A DNA stretch of 64,000 nucleotides from an uncultured Parabacteroides sp. (GTDB taxonomy: Bacteria > Bacteroidota > Bacteroidia > Bacteroidales > Tannerellaceae): positions 84,932 through 148,931 of the forward strand of contig CALUZV010000006.1 of NCBI GenBank assembly GCA_944325345.1. Direction: 5' to 3'. The position numbers and the translations under genes were made by a program. Each line of letters starts with the position of its first letter. The first letter of the stretch is position 1. Shown here in pieces: positions 10,054-18,548 of this stretch. Below the pieces are notes generated by a model. It searched no databases. It was not told where the DNA came from and worked only from the letters and a program-made list of their open reading frames with translations.

Positions 10054-11475
10054 TTAATTCTCAATTAATTGGTATCTCGGCACCAGTGCCTTCATCACCG
10101 TCCACCCCACCAGATAGGCAACCGAGCAGATGCAGAATATGATGAAATAACCGGCAGGTTTGCCAACGAAGCCCATGAACTCCAGCTGCACGCGGTCGGC
10201 ATAGACGAAGAGTTGCCCGGCGCTCATCTGCATCAGCATCGAACTGACACCGCCAGCCATCCCGCCGATACCCGTAACAGTAGCCACGGCACTTCGTGGG
10301 AACATATCGCTCACCACGGTGTAGACGTTGGCCGACCACGATTGGTGAGCCGCGCAACCTATACCTATGATAATGACGGAGAACCATGGCGATACCGTCC
10401 CCAGTGGCTGTGCAAAGAGGACGACGAGGGGGACGAAGGCAAAGATGAGCATGGCCCGCATACGGGCGGCGTAGGGATTGGAGCCTGAGCGGTTGATGAA
10501 TATGGTCGGGAGCTTGCCGCCATAGAGCGAGAGCATGGTGATGGCATAGAGGACGAAGATCATGGCGCTCCCCTGTCCTTCCGTCATCTTGATGCCGAAC
10601 TGGGTGTTCAGGTATGAGGGAGTCCAGAAGAGGAAGAACCACCAGACGCCGTCGGTCAGGAACTTACCCAGGGCGAAGGCCCACGTCTGCCGGTAGCAGA
10701 AACATTGGAGGAAAGGCATCTTCTTCTCTTCCTGTTGTTTCTTCAGGAGTTCGGCTTCCAGCTGCTTGTCTTGTTGGATATAAGCCAGCTCAGCCTGGTT
10801 CACAAAGCGGCTCTTCTCTGGAGCGTTATACATGAAGACCCAGAAGCCCATCCAGATGAAACCCAGCACACCGATGATGACAAAGGCGAGTTCCCAGCCG
10901 ACGGCCTTCGCGATATAGGGGATAGTCAGCGGTGCTATCAGTGCGCCGATAGAAGCGCCGGCATTGAAGATAGATGTTGCGAAAGCCCTGTCCCGCTTCG
11001 GGAAGTATTCTGCCGTAACCTTGACAGCTACGGGGAAGTAACCTGCCTCGCCAATCGCCAAGACACATCGGGCAGCGAGGAAGAAATACATGCTGACGGT
11101 CGAAATCACCACAGCCATATCTCCCGTGGCGGAGAGTAGGGCAGCCTTATCCTCCAACCCTACCCAGGCCTCCGTCGCTATTCCGCAGAAAGCGTGGAGG
11201 CAGGCTCCGGCGGACCAGATGCCGATAGACCAGAGGTAGCCCCGCTTTGTCCCCAGCCAGTCGATGAGGCGGCCGGCAAAGAGCATACCGATGGCATAGA
11301 CGATGGAGAAGGTGGCAGTTACGATGCCATAGTGCGCCTCGTTCCAGTGAAACTCCGGCTTGATGAACTCGTCCCAGGTGAGGGAAAGTACCTGACGGTC
11401 GAGGTAGTTGATGGTGAGCGCGAGGAACATCATGATGCAGATGGTCCAGCGGTAGTTGGTCATCTTTTCGGTCAT
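10054..11475 (-). CDS. exuT: MFS hexuronate transporter (ExuT-like)
   Basis: This 473-residue, 12-TM major-facilitator protein starts MTEKMTNYRWTICIMMFLA and has the anion:cation symporter signature INYLDRQVLS in TM1. The conserved loop LFAGRLIDWLGTKRGY follows TM2, and GEAGYFPVAVKVTAEYFP is in TM4. These fit the ExuT/GudP group, which imports glucuronate, galacturonate or aldarates with protons. The ATG at 11475 overlaps the TGA of the aldolase gene (ATGA), so I prefer it to a longer start inside that gene. As the last gene of a glucuronate operon it most likely imports glucuronate. Galacturonate cannot be excluded, because uxaC acts on both. Confidence 0.88.
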   Translation of the reverse strand: MTEKMTNYRWTICIMMFLALTINYLDRQVLSLTWDEFIKPEFHWNEAHYGIVTATFSIVYAIGMLFAGRLIDWLGTKRGYLWSIGIWSAGACLHAFCGIATEAWVGLEDKAALLSATGDMAVVISTVSMYFFLAARCVLAIGEAGYFPVAVKVTAEYFPKRDRAFATSIFNAGASIGALIAPLTIPYIAKAVGWELAFVIIGVLGFIWMGFWVFMYNAPEKSRFVNQAELAYIQQDKQLEAELLKKQQEEKKMPFLQCFCYRQTWAFALGKFLTDGVWWFFLFWTPSYLNTQFGIKMTEGQGSAMIFVLYAITMLSLYGGKLPTIFINRSGSNPYAARMRAMLIFAFVPLVVLFAQPLGTVSPWFSVIIIGIGCAAHQSWSANVYTVVSDMFPRSAVATVTGIGGMAGGVSSMLMQMSAGQLFVYADRVQLEFMGFVGKPAGYFIIFCICSVAYLVGWTVMKALVPRYQLIEN

Positions 11476-12140
11476 AACGTGGCATTCACTATGTTCAGAC
11501 ATTCCTTGCATTTCTCCGTGATATATCCCCAGTCTCCCTCGGCAATTCGCTCTTTAGGGAACAGCTTGGAACCCATACCGACGCAGGTAACTCCTGCCTT
11601 CATCCAGGCCGAGAGGTTCTCTTCCGTCGGTTCGACAGCTCCGGTAGCCATAATCATCGACCATGGGAGAGGAGCCTTGATATTCTTCACGAAGGAAGGA
11701 CCGCCCACGTTCCCGGCCGGGAATATCTTTATCAGGTCGCAACCCAGCTCTTGGGCTGCACCTATCTCGGTTACGGAACCGCAGCCTGGCGTATAGGGAA
11801 CTCCGTGTCGGTTGCACAGGCGGGCAACTTCGGGATTCAGGTAAGGACCGACGATGAAGTTGGCGCCATATTGGATATATAGAGCTGCCGTGGGAGCATC
11901 GATAATGGTGCCGGCTCCGAGAATCATTTCGGGGCATTCCCGCCGGGAGTATTGGATTACTTCCCGGAAAACGTCGAGGGCGAAGTCTCCCCGGTTAGTG
12001 AACTCAAAGGCACGGATGCCGCCTTCATAACAAGCCTTGACGACTTGGCAACTGATGGTAGCGTCCGGATGATAGAAGACAGGGACGATGCGGGTGGCCG
12101 CTATCGTTTGTAAGGTATGTAGTTTTGAGAAAGAAGCCAT
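11472..12140 (-). CDS. eda: KDPG aldolase (2-dehydro-3-deoxy-6-phosphogluconate aldolase)
   Basis: This 222-residue class I aldolase splits KDPG into pyruvate and glyceraldehyde 3-phosphate. The Schiff-base Lys is at 138 in LIKIFPAG and the catalytic Glu at 46 in AFEFTNRG. GAGTI (near residues 75-79), TPGC (117-120) and a C-terminal GMGSKLF phosphate loop are also in place. A full TIM-barrel length fits the family. It lies 58 bases after kdgK and overlaps exuT by 4 bases. The position after uxaC and kdgK makes it the last enzyme of hexuronate breakdown. Confidence 0.93.
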   Translation of the reverse strand: MASFSKLHTLQTIAATRIVPVFYHPDATISCQVVKACYEGGIRAFEFTNRGDFALDVFREVIQYSRRECPEMILGAGTIIDAPTAALYIQYGANFIVGPYLNPEVARLCNRHGVPYTPGCGSVTEIGAAQELGCDLIKIFPAGNVGGPSFVKNIKAPLPWSMIMATGAVEPTEENLSAWMKAGVTCVGMGSKLFPKERIAEGDWGYITEKCKECLNIVNATL

Positions 12141-12198
12141 TTGAAAGAGTTATGAATGATGAGTTATGAATTACGAGTTAAATCTGCTGTTACTTTGC

Positions 12199-13239
12199 TT
12201 AACGGGAGACGCGGCCGGAGGCATCGCCTTGCATCAGCTTCTCTACCTCAGGGACGGTTACCCAGTTATAGTCTCCGTATATGGTATGCTTTAGGCACGA
12301 GGCAGCTGCGGCAAAGTCGAGTGCGCGCTGGTCGTCCTCCGGATAGGTAAGCAAGCCATAGAGCAAGCCACCCATAAAGGCATCCCCTCCGCCGACACGG
12401 TCCACAATATGCGTGATGTCATAGCGGGCCGACTGGTAGAGTCTCTTCCCATCGAACAAGACACCTCCCCAGGTATTGTGGTTGGCATTGACCGAACCAC
12501 GCAGGGTTATCACGACCTTCTTTGCCTCGGGAAAACGGTGCATCAGTTGGCGACAGACGCTCTCGAAGCGGGCGGCATCTACGGCTCCGCCGGTTCGTGT
12601 CGCATCGAAGCCTTCAGGTTTGATGCCGAAGACTTTCTCTGCATCCTCTTCGTTGCCGAGGATAAGGTTGCAGCCCGAGACCAGTTCCGGCATGACTTCG
12701 GAGGCAGTCTTGCCGTATTTCCAGAGGTTCTTCCGATAATTCAGGTCGCACGATACGGGGACTCCCATCCGTTTGGCGGAGTTTATCGCCTCCCAACATA
12801 CCTCGGCGGCTCCCTGACTGATGGCTGGTGTGATGCCAGTCCAATGAAACCAGTCTGCCCCTTCGAGGATTCGCTCCCAATCAATCATACCCGGCTTGAT
12901 CTCGGCTATGGCGGAATGAGCACGGTCGTATATCACTTTGCTCGGACGGGCTACGGCGCCGGTCTCGAGGAAATAGATACCCATCCGTTCGCCGCCACGG
13001 ATGACGTGGTCTGTCTTTACTCCGTGGCGATGTAAGTCTGCCAGACATGCCTCGGCAATATCGTTTTCAGGGAGGCGGGTTACATATTGAACCTCCATCC
13101 CATAGTGGGCTAAGGATACGGCGACATTGGCCTCGCCTCCGCCATAGGTAGCTGTCAATTCTTGGGCTTGCCCGAAACGAAGGTATCCGGGCGTGGCGAG
13201 GCGCAACATGACCTCGCCGAATGTTACGATTTTCTTCAT
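12199..13239 (-). CDS. kdgK: 2-dehydro-3-deoxygluconokinase (PfkB family)
   Basis: This 346-residue PfkB-family sugar kinase phosphorylates 2-keto-3-deoxygluconate to KDPG. MKKIVTFGEVMLRL is the typical N-terminus. GGGEANVAVSLA (near residue 36) is PfkB signature 1, and DRVGGGDAFMGG (about residues 280-291) carries the catalytic base Asp286. The ATG at 13239 gives the family start; an earlier in-frame ATG inside the tail of uxaC adds 15 unrelated residues. The gap to uxaC is 19 bases, so they are probably co-transcribed. Confidence 0.92.
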   Translation of the reverse strand: MKKIVTFGEVMLRLATPGYLRFGQAQELTATYGGGEANVAVSLAHYGMEVQYVTRLPENDIAEACLADLHRHGVKTDHVIRGGERMGIYFLETGAVARPSKVIYDRAHSAIAEIKPGMIDWERILEGADWFHWTGITPAISQGAAEVCWEAINSAKRMGVPVSCDLNYRKNLWKYGKTASEVMPELVSGCNLILGNEEDAEKVFGIKPEGFDATRTGGAVDAARFESVCRQLMHRFPEAKKVVITLRGSVNANHNTWGGVLFDGKRLYQSARYDITHIVDRVGGGDAFMGGLLYGLLTYPEDDQRALDFAAAASCLKHTIYGDYNWVTVPEVEKLMQGDASGRVSR

Positions 13240-13258
13240 GGTATATATTGACTGATGT

Positions 13259-14662
13259 TTAGAACTCAAAATAATGTTTCGCATTATAGTAGCAGATGTC
13301 CGCTACCATTTGCTTCAAGAAGTCCAGTTCGCTCGGTGGCAACTTCCCGGCTTCGAGGTCTTCGCCCAAGAGGTTACACAAGATGCGGCGGAAATACTCG
13401 TGGCGCGGATAGGAGAGGAAGCTGCGCGAATCCGTCAGCATCCCCACGAACCGACTAAGTAATCCCATCGACGAAATGGCATTTAGCTGCTTGCAAATAC
13501 CATCTTCCTGGTCGAGAAACCACCATGCTGCGCCCAGCTGCATCTTGCCAGGCGTTGAACCATCATTAAAGGTATAGGCCATCGTTGCCAGGACTTCGTT
13601 GTCCTTCGGGTTCAGACTATACAGGATAGTCTTGGCTAACTTGCCTTCCTTATCCAGTCGGTCGAAGAAGCGATGCCCCGCGACGGAACAATTCACCTCC
13701 AGAATAGCATCGAAGCCCGTGTCGGGACCTATCGCCCGGAACATCCTCGTGCAGTTATTGCGTATCACACTGATATGGTATTGCTGTACCCAACCCCGCT
13801 CGGCATCCATCACCGCCAAGTCGTGCAGGAGGACGCTCTTGTATTTCTGTGCCTCGTCGAGGAGGAGCGATTGCCCGGCAAGCAGGCGGGCGAAGCATTG
13901 TTCGACTTCCCGTTCCGTGTAGTCTTCGGCATAGAAGTTATCCAAACCATGGTCGGAGAGGCGGCACCCCAATTCGGCAAAAAACGCCTGCCGTTTCCGA
14001 AGGGCATCGAGCAAGTCGCGGTAGGAATGGATTTCCATCTCTGCCGCCTTGGCCAGGCGACCTATATATATAAGGTATAGGGAAGGGTCGTCAATAGCGA
14101 GCAACTTGTCGGGACGCCATGCGGGATAGACCTTCGTCCGTAGTCCTTGAGCGGCAATCTGCCGGTGGTATTCCAGCGAATCTACCGGGTCATCGGTCGT
14201 ACAGACCACTTCGACGTTACATTTCTTCAGAAGAGCCTGCGCCCGGAAGTCCTCGGTCTGCAACATCTCGGTGCAAGCCTCGTAGATTTCCCGCGCCGTC
14301 TCCGGCTTCAGTATCGTATTGATGCCAAAGATACGGCTTAGCTCAAGGTGCGTCCAGTGGTAAAGGGGATTGCGCATGGTATAGGGAACGGTAGCCGCCC
14401 ACGCCTCGAACTTCTCGTAATCGGCTTTCGAGCCCGTGATATATTCCTCGGCGATGCCATTCCCCCGCATGGCACGCCACTTGTAATGGTCGCCTCCGAG
14501 CCAAATCTCCGCCAAGTTACGGAACTGATGGTTCTCTGCAATCATCTTCGGGTCGAGATGGCAGTGGTAATCAAGGATAGGCAGCGACTCCGCACTCCCG
14601 TGGTATAGTTCGCGGGCATAGTCGTTAGCCAACATGAAATCCGGATGGATAAAAGGTTTCAT
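13259..14662 (-). CDS. uxaC: Glucuronate isomerase (uronate isomerase)
   Basis: This 467-residue amidohydrolase-fold enzyme converts glucuronate to fructuronate and galacturonate to tagaturonate. The metal motif DYHCHLDP (His33, His35) is near the N-terminus. The family-typical stretches TWSHLEL-like (HWTHLELSRIFG), CTTDDP and LTDSRSFLSYPRHEYFRRILC are all present. The start at 14662 gives MKPFIHPDFMLAN, the usual N-terminus. It is the first gene of the uxaC-kdgK-eda-exuT operon and has its own well-formed promoter. The reductase and dehydratase needed next are not in this operon but at 29.7-31.7 kb. Confidence 0.94.
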   Translation of the reverse strand: MKPFIHPDFMLANDYARELYHGSAESLPILDYHCHLDPKMIAENHQFRNLAEIWLGGDHYKWRAMRGNGIAEEYITGSKADYEKFEAWAATVPYTMRNPLYHWTHLELSRIFGINTILKPETAREIYEACTEMLQTEDFRAQALLKKCNVEVVCTTDDPVDSLEYHRQIAAQGLRTKVYPAWRPDKLLAIDDPSLYLIYIGRLAKAAEMEIHSYRDLLDALRKRQAFFAELGCRLSDHGLDNFYAEDYTEREVEQCFARLLAGQSLLLDEAQKYKSVLLHDLAVMDAERGWVQQYHISVIRNNCTRMFRAIGPDTGFDAILEVNCSVAGHRFFDRLDKEGKLAKTILYSLNPKDNEVLATMAYTFNDGSTPGKMQLGAAWWFLDQEDGICKQLNAISSMGLLSRFVGMLTDSRSFLSYPRHEYFRRILCNLLGEDLEAGKLPPSELDFLKQMVADICYYNAKHYFEF

Positions 14663-14707
14663 ACGATATTCTCTGTGTTTATTGGGTATCTGATTTAAAT
14701 GTGGAAA

Positions 14708-14738
14708 CAAATATAGGGGAAAAATATCATACGGCAAG
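14708..14738 (-). promoter_or_regulatory. Promoter of the glucuronate operon
   Basis: The minus strand reads CTTG, 19 bases, then TATATTTG (-7 box at 14708-14715), 45 bases before the uxaC ATG. Both elements and the spacing fit the Bacteroidetes housekeeping sigma consensus. Confidence 0.75.
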
Positions 14739-14776
14739 CTATCTCTGACTGATTCCTTCCCTTAAAAACTAAAATT

Positions 14777-15000
14777 AGTCGGAGGAAAACTTTCTTCCCT
14801 TGGGCATAAACTTCAATAGGTGCCGAGGCAAACTTAAAACCAAGTCTTCGTTTTTATAAACTGAATCTTTGTTTTTGAAAACTAAACCTTAGTTTATAAA
14901 AACGAAGACTTGGTTTTAAGAATCTCTCCCAAGGAAGGGAAGTTTGCCTCGGAATAAACCAAGGTTTATCTCGGGACAAAAGGAAGTTTTTCTGCAATAC
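14777..15000. repeat. Dispersed palindromic element, copy A
   Basis: The core at 14834-14920 (87 bases) is an inverted repeat with perfect 30-bp arms (14834-14863 with 14891-14920) that start CTTAAAACCAAG and end CTTGGTTTTAAG. Outside it lie CCGAGGCAAACTT (14823-14835) and its exact complement AAGTTTGCCTCGG (14940-14952), plus weaker copies of that motif. Copies B (20.4 kb) and C (61.2 kb) share the same plan. It sits between the divergent uxaC and DUF5690 genes, with the uxaC promoter on one side and the phosphonate promoter on the other. Confidence 0.85.
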
Positions 15001-15063
15001 AAACGAAACATCTTCATCGCTCCTTTGTAACCGGCTTGCGATTTCCCTGTAACACCATCCCCC

Positions 15064-15071
15064 TACTTTTG
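15064..15071 (+). promoter_or_regulatory. -7 box of the aminoethylphosphonate locus
   Basis: TACTTTTG fully matches TAnnTTTG, 26 bases before the ATG at 15098. A weak TTTC lies 18 bases upstream. Confidence 0.55.
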
Positions 15072-15097
15072 CGCCCGGAAAAACGAAGTTAGTGCAG

Positions 15098-16390
15098 ATG
15101 AAAAGAGAAAAGGTTTCCGACTTATTGTTTATCTTTTGGGCTGGTGGCGCGGCCTTGTTGTCCTACGCGTTGGTTTATGCGCTTCGCAAACCCTTCACCG
15201 CCGCGACCTTCGACGGCTTGGATTTCATGGGGATGGACTACAAAACTGCCACAAGCATTATCCAAATAGCCGGCTATGTCCTTTCTAAATTCATGGGCAT
15301 TAAGTGGATATCCTAGTTGAGACGCGAAGACCGCGTACGCTTTATCATCGCTTCGGTGAGCGTCGCCGAGCTTTCCCTTTTGGCTTTCGCCCTTCTTCCT
15401 GTGCCCTATAACGTCTGTGCCTTGTTCTTCAACGGACTGTCGCTGGGCTGTATGTGGGGAGTTATCTTTAGCTTTATCGAGGGACGGAGGCTGACCGGTA
15501 TCCTTGCCAGCATCATGGGTATCAGCATTGCCTTTAGCTCCGGCTTGGCCAAATCCTTGGGATTATTCTTGATGAATGACCTGGGAGTAGGTTGTTTCTG
15601 GATGCCGGCCGTTATCGGAGGCTTCGCATTTGTGTTGATTATCCTCCTTGCCTTCATCTTAAACGCCTTGCCGGCACCCAGCGAGGAAGACATTCGTAGC
15701 TGTACCAAGCGTGTCCCGATGGATGCCCGCCAACGCAAAGCTATCTTCTTCCGTTTTGCCCCGTTGCTCCTCATGCTCTTTGTGGCTAACTTATTCATTA
15801 CGATTATCCGGGATGTGAAGGAAGACTTCTTGGTTAATATCGTCGATACCTCGCAGTTCTCGGCTTGGGCCATTAGCGGCATCGACGGCATGGTAACGCT
15901 GATTATCCTTGCGCTCTTCATCCTTGTCTCCATGATACGAGACCACCAGCGTGTCCTCTATACCTTGTTGTGGATGGTTATCGGCGGGACTTTCCTCTTG
16001 GTGGGTATCTCCTATTACTATGAGCAACTGAATCTTTCGCCGCTCGTCTGGATGTTTCTCCAGAGTTTGGGGGTATATATTGCCTTTCTGAGCTTCCAGA
16101 CACTTTTCTTCGAGCGCTTTGTCGCTTGCTTCAATATCAAGGGAAATGTCGGATTCTTTATTGTCTCAATCGATTTTATTGGCTATCTTGGTACCGTCGG
16201 TGTGCTCGTTTTCAAAGAAGCATTTGTGGCTCATTTGAATTGGATAGAGTTCTATAATACAATGGTACTTACTCTTGGCACCGCCTGTTGCTTCCTCTTC
16301 ATGGGATGTATCCTGTATTTCATGCACCGGAGTCGGGTCGTGCGGAAGGAAGAAATACCATCTGTAACGACAGCATTGAGCTTGAATTAA
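15098..16390 (+). pseudogene. DUF5690 family MFS-like transporter interrupted by an in-frame TAG
   Basis: Two pieces in one frame make a single 12-TM-like membrane protein of about 430 residues: MKREKVSDLLFIFWAGGAALL up to KFMGIKWIS, then TAG at 15314-15316, then LRREDRVRFIIASVSVAEL to the end. DUF5690 proteins are found beside phnX and phnW in Bacteroidetes and are thought to import 2-aminoethylphosphonate or related phosphonates. The stop falls near the end of the second TM helix. The remaining 357 codons are free of stops and hydrophobic in the right pattern, so the change is recent or an assembly error. A single GAG-to-TAG or CAG-to-TAG change explains it. A TTG directly after the TAG could allow re-initiation. 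Confidence 0.82.
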
Positions 16391-16438
16391 ATCATGAATA
16401 CGATTCTTTTTATCGAATAATATAATCCTATTATTAAA

Positions 16439-17230
16439 ATGAAAGAGATTAAGTGTGTTATTATGGACTGGGCAGGGACAGCCGTCGATTACGGTTGCTT
16501 CGCCCCCCTGAATGCCTTTTTAAAAGTATTCAAAAAAGAAAAGGGCATTGAAATCACCCTCCGTCAGGCCCGCGAGCCGATGGGTATGCTCAAAATCGAC
16601 CATATCCGCGCCATCCTCTCGATGCCTGATGTAACCGAGAAGTTCACCGCCCGCTACCACCGGATGTGGAACGAGGAGGACGTAAACGAGATGTATCAGA
16701 GTTTCGAAAAGCACCTCTTCGCCTCGCTGACGGAGTTTACCGACCCTATCCCCGGTGTCGTGGAAACGCTCGAAGGCTTGCGTGCCCAAGGTATCCGGAT
16801 TGGTTCGACTACGGGCTACACCGGCGCGATGATGGATATCGTCCGTCCCGGCGCTGAAGCCAAGGGGTACCGGGTGGACAACCTCGTTACGCCCGACTCT
16901 CTCCCCGCCGGCCGTCCCGCTCCTTATATGATTTTCCAAAACATGATAGACCTCCGTATCCCTTCCGTCCAGCAGGTCGTGAAGGTGGGCGATACCTTGG
17001 CGGATATCCGCGAGGGTGTCAATGCCGGTGTCTGGAGTGTCGGCCTTATCACGGGGAGCAACGAGATGGGGCTTACAGAAGAGGAATACAACCGTTGCCC
17101 GGTCGATGAGTTGGCCAAGATGAAAGCCGATGTCCGCCGCCGGATGCTCGACGCCGGGGCTCATCGCGTCCTCGACAATATCCGCGAACTCCCGGCCTAT
17201 ATCGCCGAGCTGAATGCCTCGGCGTTTTGA
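16439..17230 (+). CDS. phnX: Phosphonoacetaldehyde hydrolase
   Basis: This 263-residue HAD-superfamily enzyme cleaves the C-P bond of phosphonoacetaldehyde to acetaldehyde and phosphate. The nucleophile motif VIMDWAGTAVDYG (Asp10) and the Schiff-base Lys52 in MGMLKIDHIRAIL define PhnX rather than other HAD enzymes. VKVGDTLADIREG (near residues 180-192) is HAD motif IV. The start ATG lies in an AT-rich leader 48 bases after the transporter gene. It acts after PhnW in breakdown of 2-aminoethylphosphonate for phosphate, carbon or nitrogen. Confidence 0.94.
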   Translation: MKEIKCVIMDWAGTAVDYGCFAPLNAFLKVFKKEKGIEITLRQAREPMGMLKIDHIRAILSMPDVTEKFTARYHRMWNEEDVNEMYQSFEKHLFASLTEFTDPIPGVVETLEGLRAQGIRIGSTTGYTGAMMDIVRPGAEAKGYRVDNLVTPDSLPAGRPAPYMIFQNMIDLRIPSVQQVVKVGDTLADIREGVNAGVWSVGLITGSNEMGLTEEEYNRCPVDELAKMKADVRRRMLDAGAHRVLDNIRELPAYIAELNASAF

Positions 17231-17236
17231 CCCCAA

Positions 17237-17303
17237 TTCTCGTCGGGGACACACGACATCCTCGTTTGTCCCCAACGACACCCTCGTTTGTCCCCAACGA
17301 GAA
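17237..17303. repeat. Hairpin-forming CTCGTTTGTCCCCAACGA repeats between phnX and phnW
   Basis: Two direct 22-base units (17260-17281 and 17282-17303) contain CCTCGTTTGTCCCCAACGA. An inverted copy at 17237-17256 pairs with 17284-17303 with 2 mismatches in 20. The hairpin lies 7 bases after phnX in a 148-base gap before phnW. It could tune the ratio of the two enzymes by attenuation or mRNA protection. Confidence 0.7.
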
Positions 17304-17378
17304 AATCGTGTTTTTCCGACGAAAAACGAGAATGACTAAAACGAATACATCAATCGACAAAAAGAGATATAACCAAAG

Positions 17379-18467
17379 ATGGAAAGAAACTATTTGCTAT
17401 TGACACCCGGTCCCCTGAGTACTTCGGAAAGCGTACGCCATGCCATGCTGCAAGACTGGTGCACTTGGGACAAAGATTATAACGAAGGTATCGTAACACC
17501 ACTCCGCCACGACCTGCTGGCGATTGCCGGACTGGATGAGGCCGACTATACGACCGTCCTCCTGCAAGGTAGCGGGACTTATTGCGTGGAGGCCACTATC
17601 GGCGCCACCGTCCGCCCCGAAGACAAACTGTTGATTCTTGCCAATGGCGCGTATGGTAAGCGTATGGCACAAATCGCCGACTATTATAAATTGAATTATG
17701 TGCTGGTGTCGCTGGGCGAAACTGAGCTGGTAACGGGCGAAGTTGCCCGCAAAGCACTGGAGGCTAATCCTGGCGTAACCCACCTTTCAATGGTTCATAG
17801 CGAGACGACTACCGGATTGTTGAACCCGATAGAGGAGGTGGCTGAAGTCATCCGTGGCCGGGGGATTACCTTCATTGTCGATGCTATGAGCAGTTTCGCC
17901 GGTGTCCCTATCGACATCAAGGGCTTAGGTATCGATTTCCTGGTTAGCAGTGCCAACAAATGCATCCAAGGCGTGCCGGGCTTCGGCTTTATTATCGCCA
18001 AGAAAGATAAGATGTTGGCCACGAAAGGCAATGCCCGTTCGCTCTCCTTGGATATTTATGCACAATGGGAAACGATGGAGAAAGGACATGGCAAATGGCG
18101 TTTCACCTCGCCGACGCATGTAGTCCGTGCCTTCTATCAGGCTATGCAAGAGCTGAAAGAAGAGGGTGGGATAGAGGCGCGTCATCGCCGCTATGTGGAA
18201 AATCACCGTACGCTGGTCGATGGGATGCGTGCCCTGGGATTCCAGACGCTGCTTTCGGACGACAAGCAAGGGTGTATCATTACCTCGTTCCTTTATCCTT
18301 CGGCTGATTTCGATTTTGCGGATTTCTATAATAAACTGAAAGGGAAAGGTTTTGTCATCTATCCTGGGAAGATTTCGGATGCCGATACATTCCGAATCGG
18401 CAATATCGGGGATATATACCCGTCGGATATCAAGGCTTTGCTCGAGGCTATCCGGGAAGTTCGTTAA
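17379..18467 (+). CDS. phnW: 2-aminoethylphosphonate--pyruvate transaminase
   Basis: This 362-residue class V PLP aminotransferase moves the amino group of 2-aminoethylphosphonate to pyruvate, giving phosphonoacetaldehyde for PhnX. LLTPGPLSTSESVR is the family N-terminus. FIVDAMSSFAGVP carries the PLP-ring Asp168, and SANKCIQGVPGFGF carries the PLP Lys194. Length and motifs are complete, in contrast to the interrupted transporter upstream. Confidence 0.94.
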   Translation: MERNYLLLTPGPLSTSESVRHAMLQDWCTWDKDYNEGIVTPLRHDLLAIAGLDEADYTTVLLQGSGTYCVEATIGATVRPEDKLLILANGAYGKRMAQIADYYKLNYVLVSLGETELVTGEVARKALEANPGVTHLSMVHSETTTGLLNPIEEVAEVIRGRGITFIVDAMSSFAGVPIDIKGLGIDFLVSSANKCIQGVPGFGFIIAKKDKMLATKGNARSLSLDIYAQWETMEKGHGKWRFTSPTHVVRAFYQAMQELKEEGGIEARHRRYVENHRTLVDGMRALGFQTLLSDDKQGCIITSFLYPSADFDFADFYNKLKGKGFVIYPGKISDADTFRIGNIGDIYPSDIKALLEAIREVR

Positions 18468-18494
18468 GGCAGTTTGCTTGAGATAAACATACGG

Positions 18495-18546
18495 AAACGA
18501 TGGATTAAAGCTATGTTTTCTATAGCCTAATCCATCGTTTTCTGTT
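18495..18546. terminator. Terminator after phnW
   Basis: A perfect 13-bp stem joins AAACGATGGATTA (18495-18507) and TAATCCATCGTTT (18528-18540), followed by TTCTGTTTCTT. It lies between the convergent phnW and protease genes. Confidence 0.85.
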
Positions 18547-18548
18547 TC

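Noticed and set aside
10061..10642. 193-codon minus-strand frame overlapping the hexuronate transporter
   Set aside because: It is a shifted frame of the transporter gene; the transporter frame has 12 TM helices and family motifs throughout.
14834..14920. Long hairpin as a simple rho-independent terminator
   Set aside because: It lies between divergent promoters, has no T tract directly after the stem, and recurs with flanking repeats at two other places.
15314..15316. TAG as a pyrrolysine codon in the DUF5690 gene
   Set aside because: No pyl genes are seen, the family does not use pyrrolysine, and Bacteroidales are not known to decode TAG in this way.
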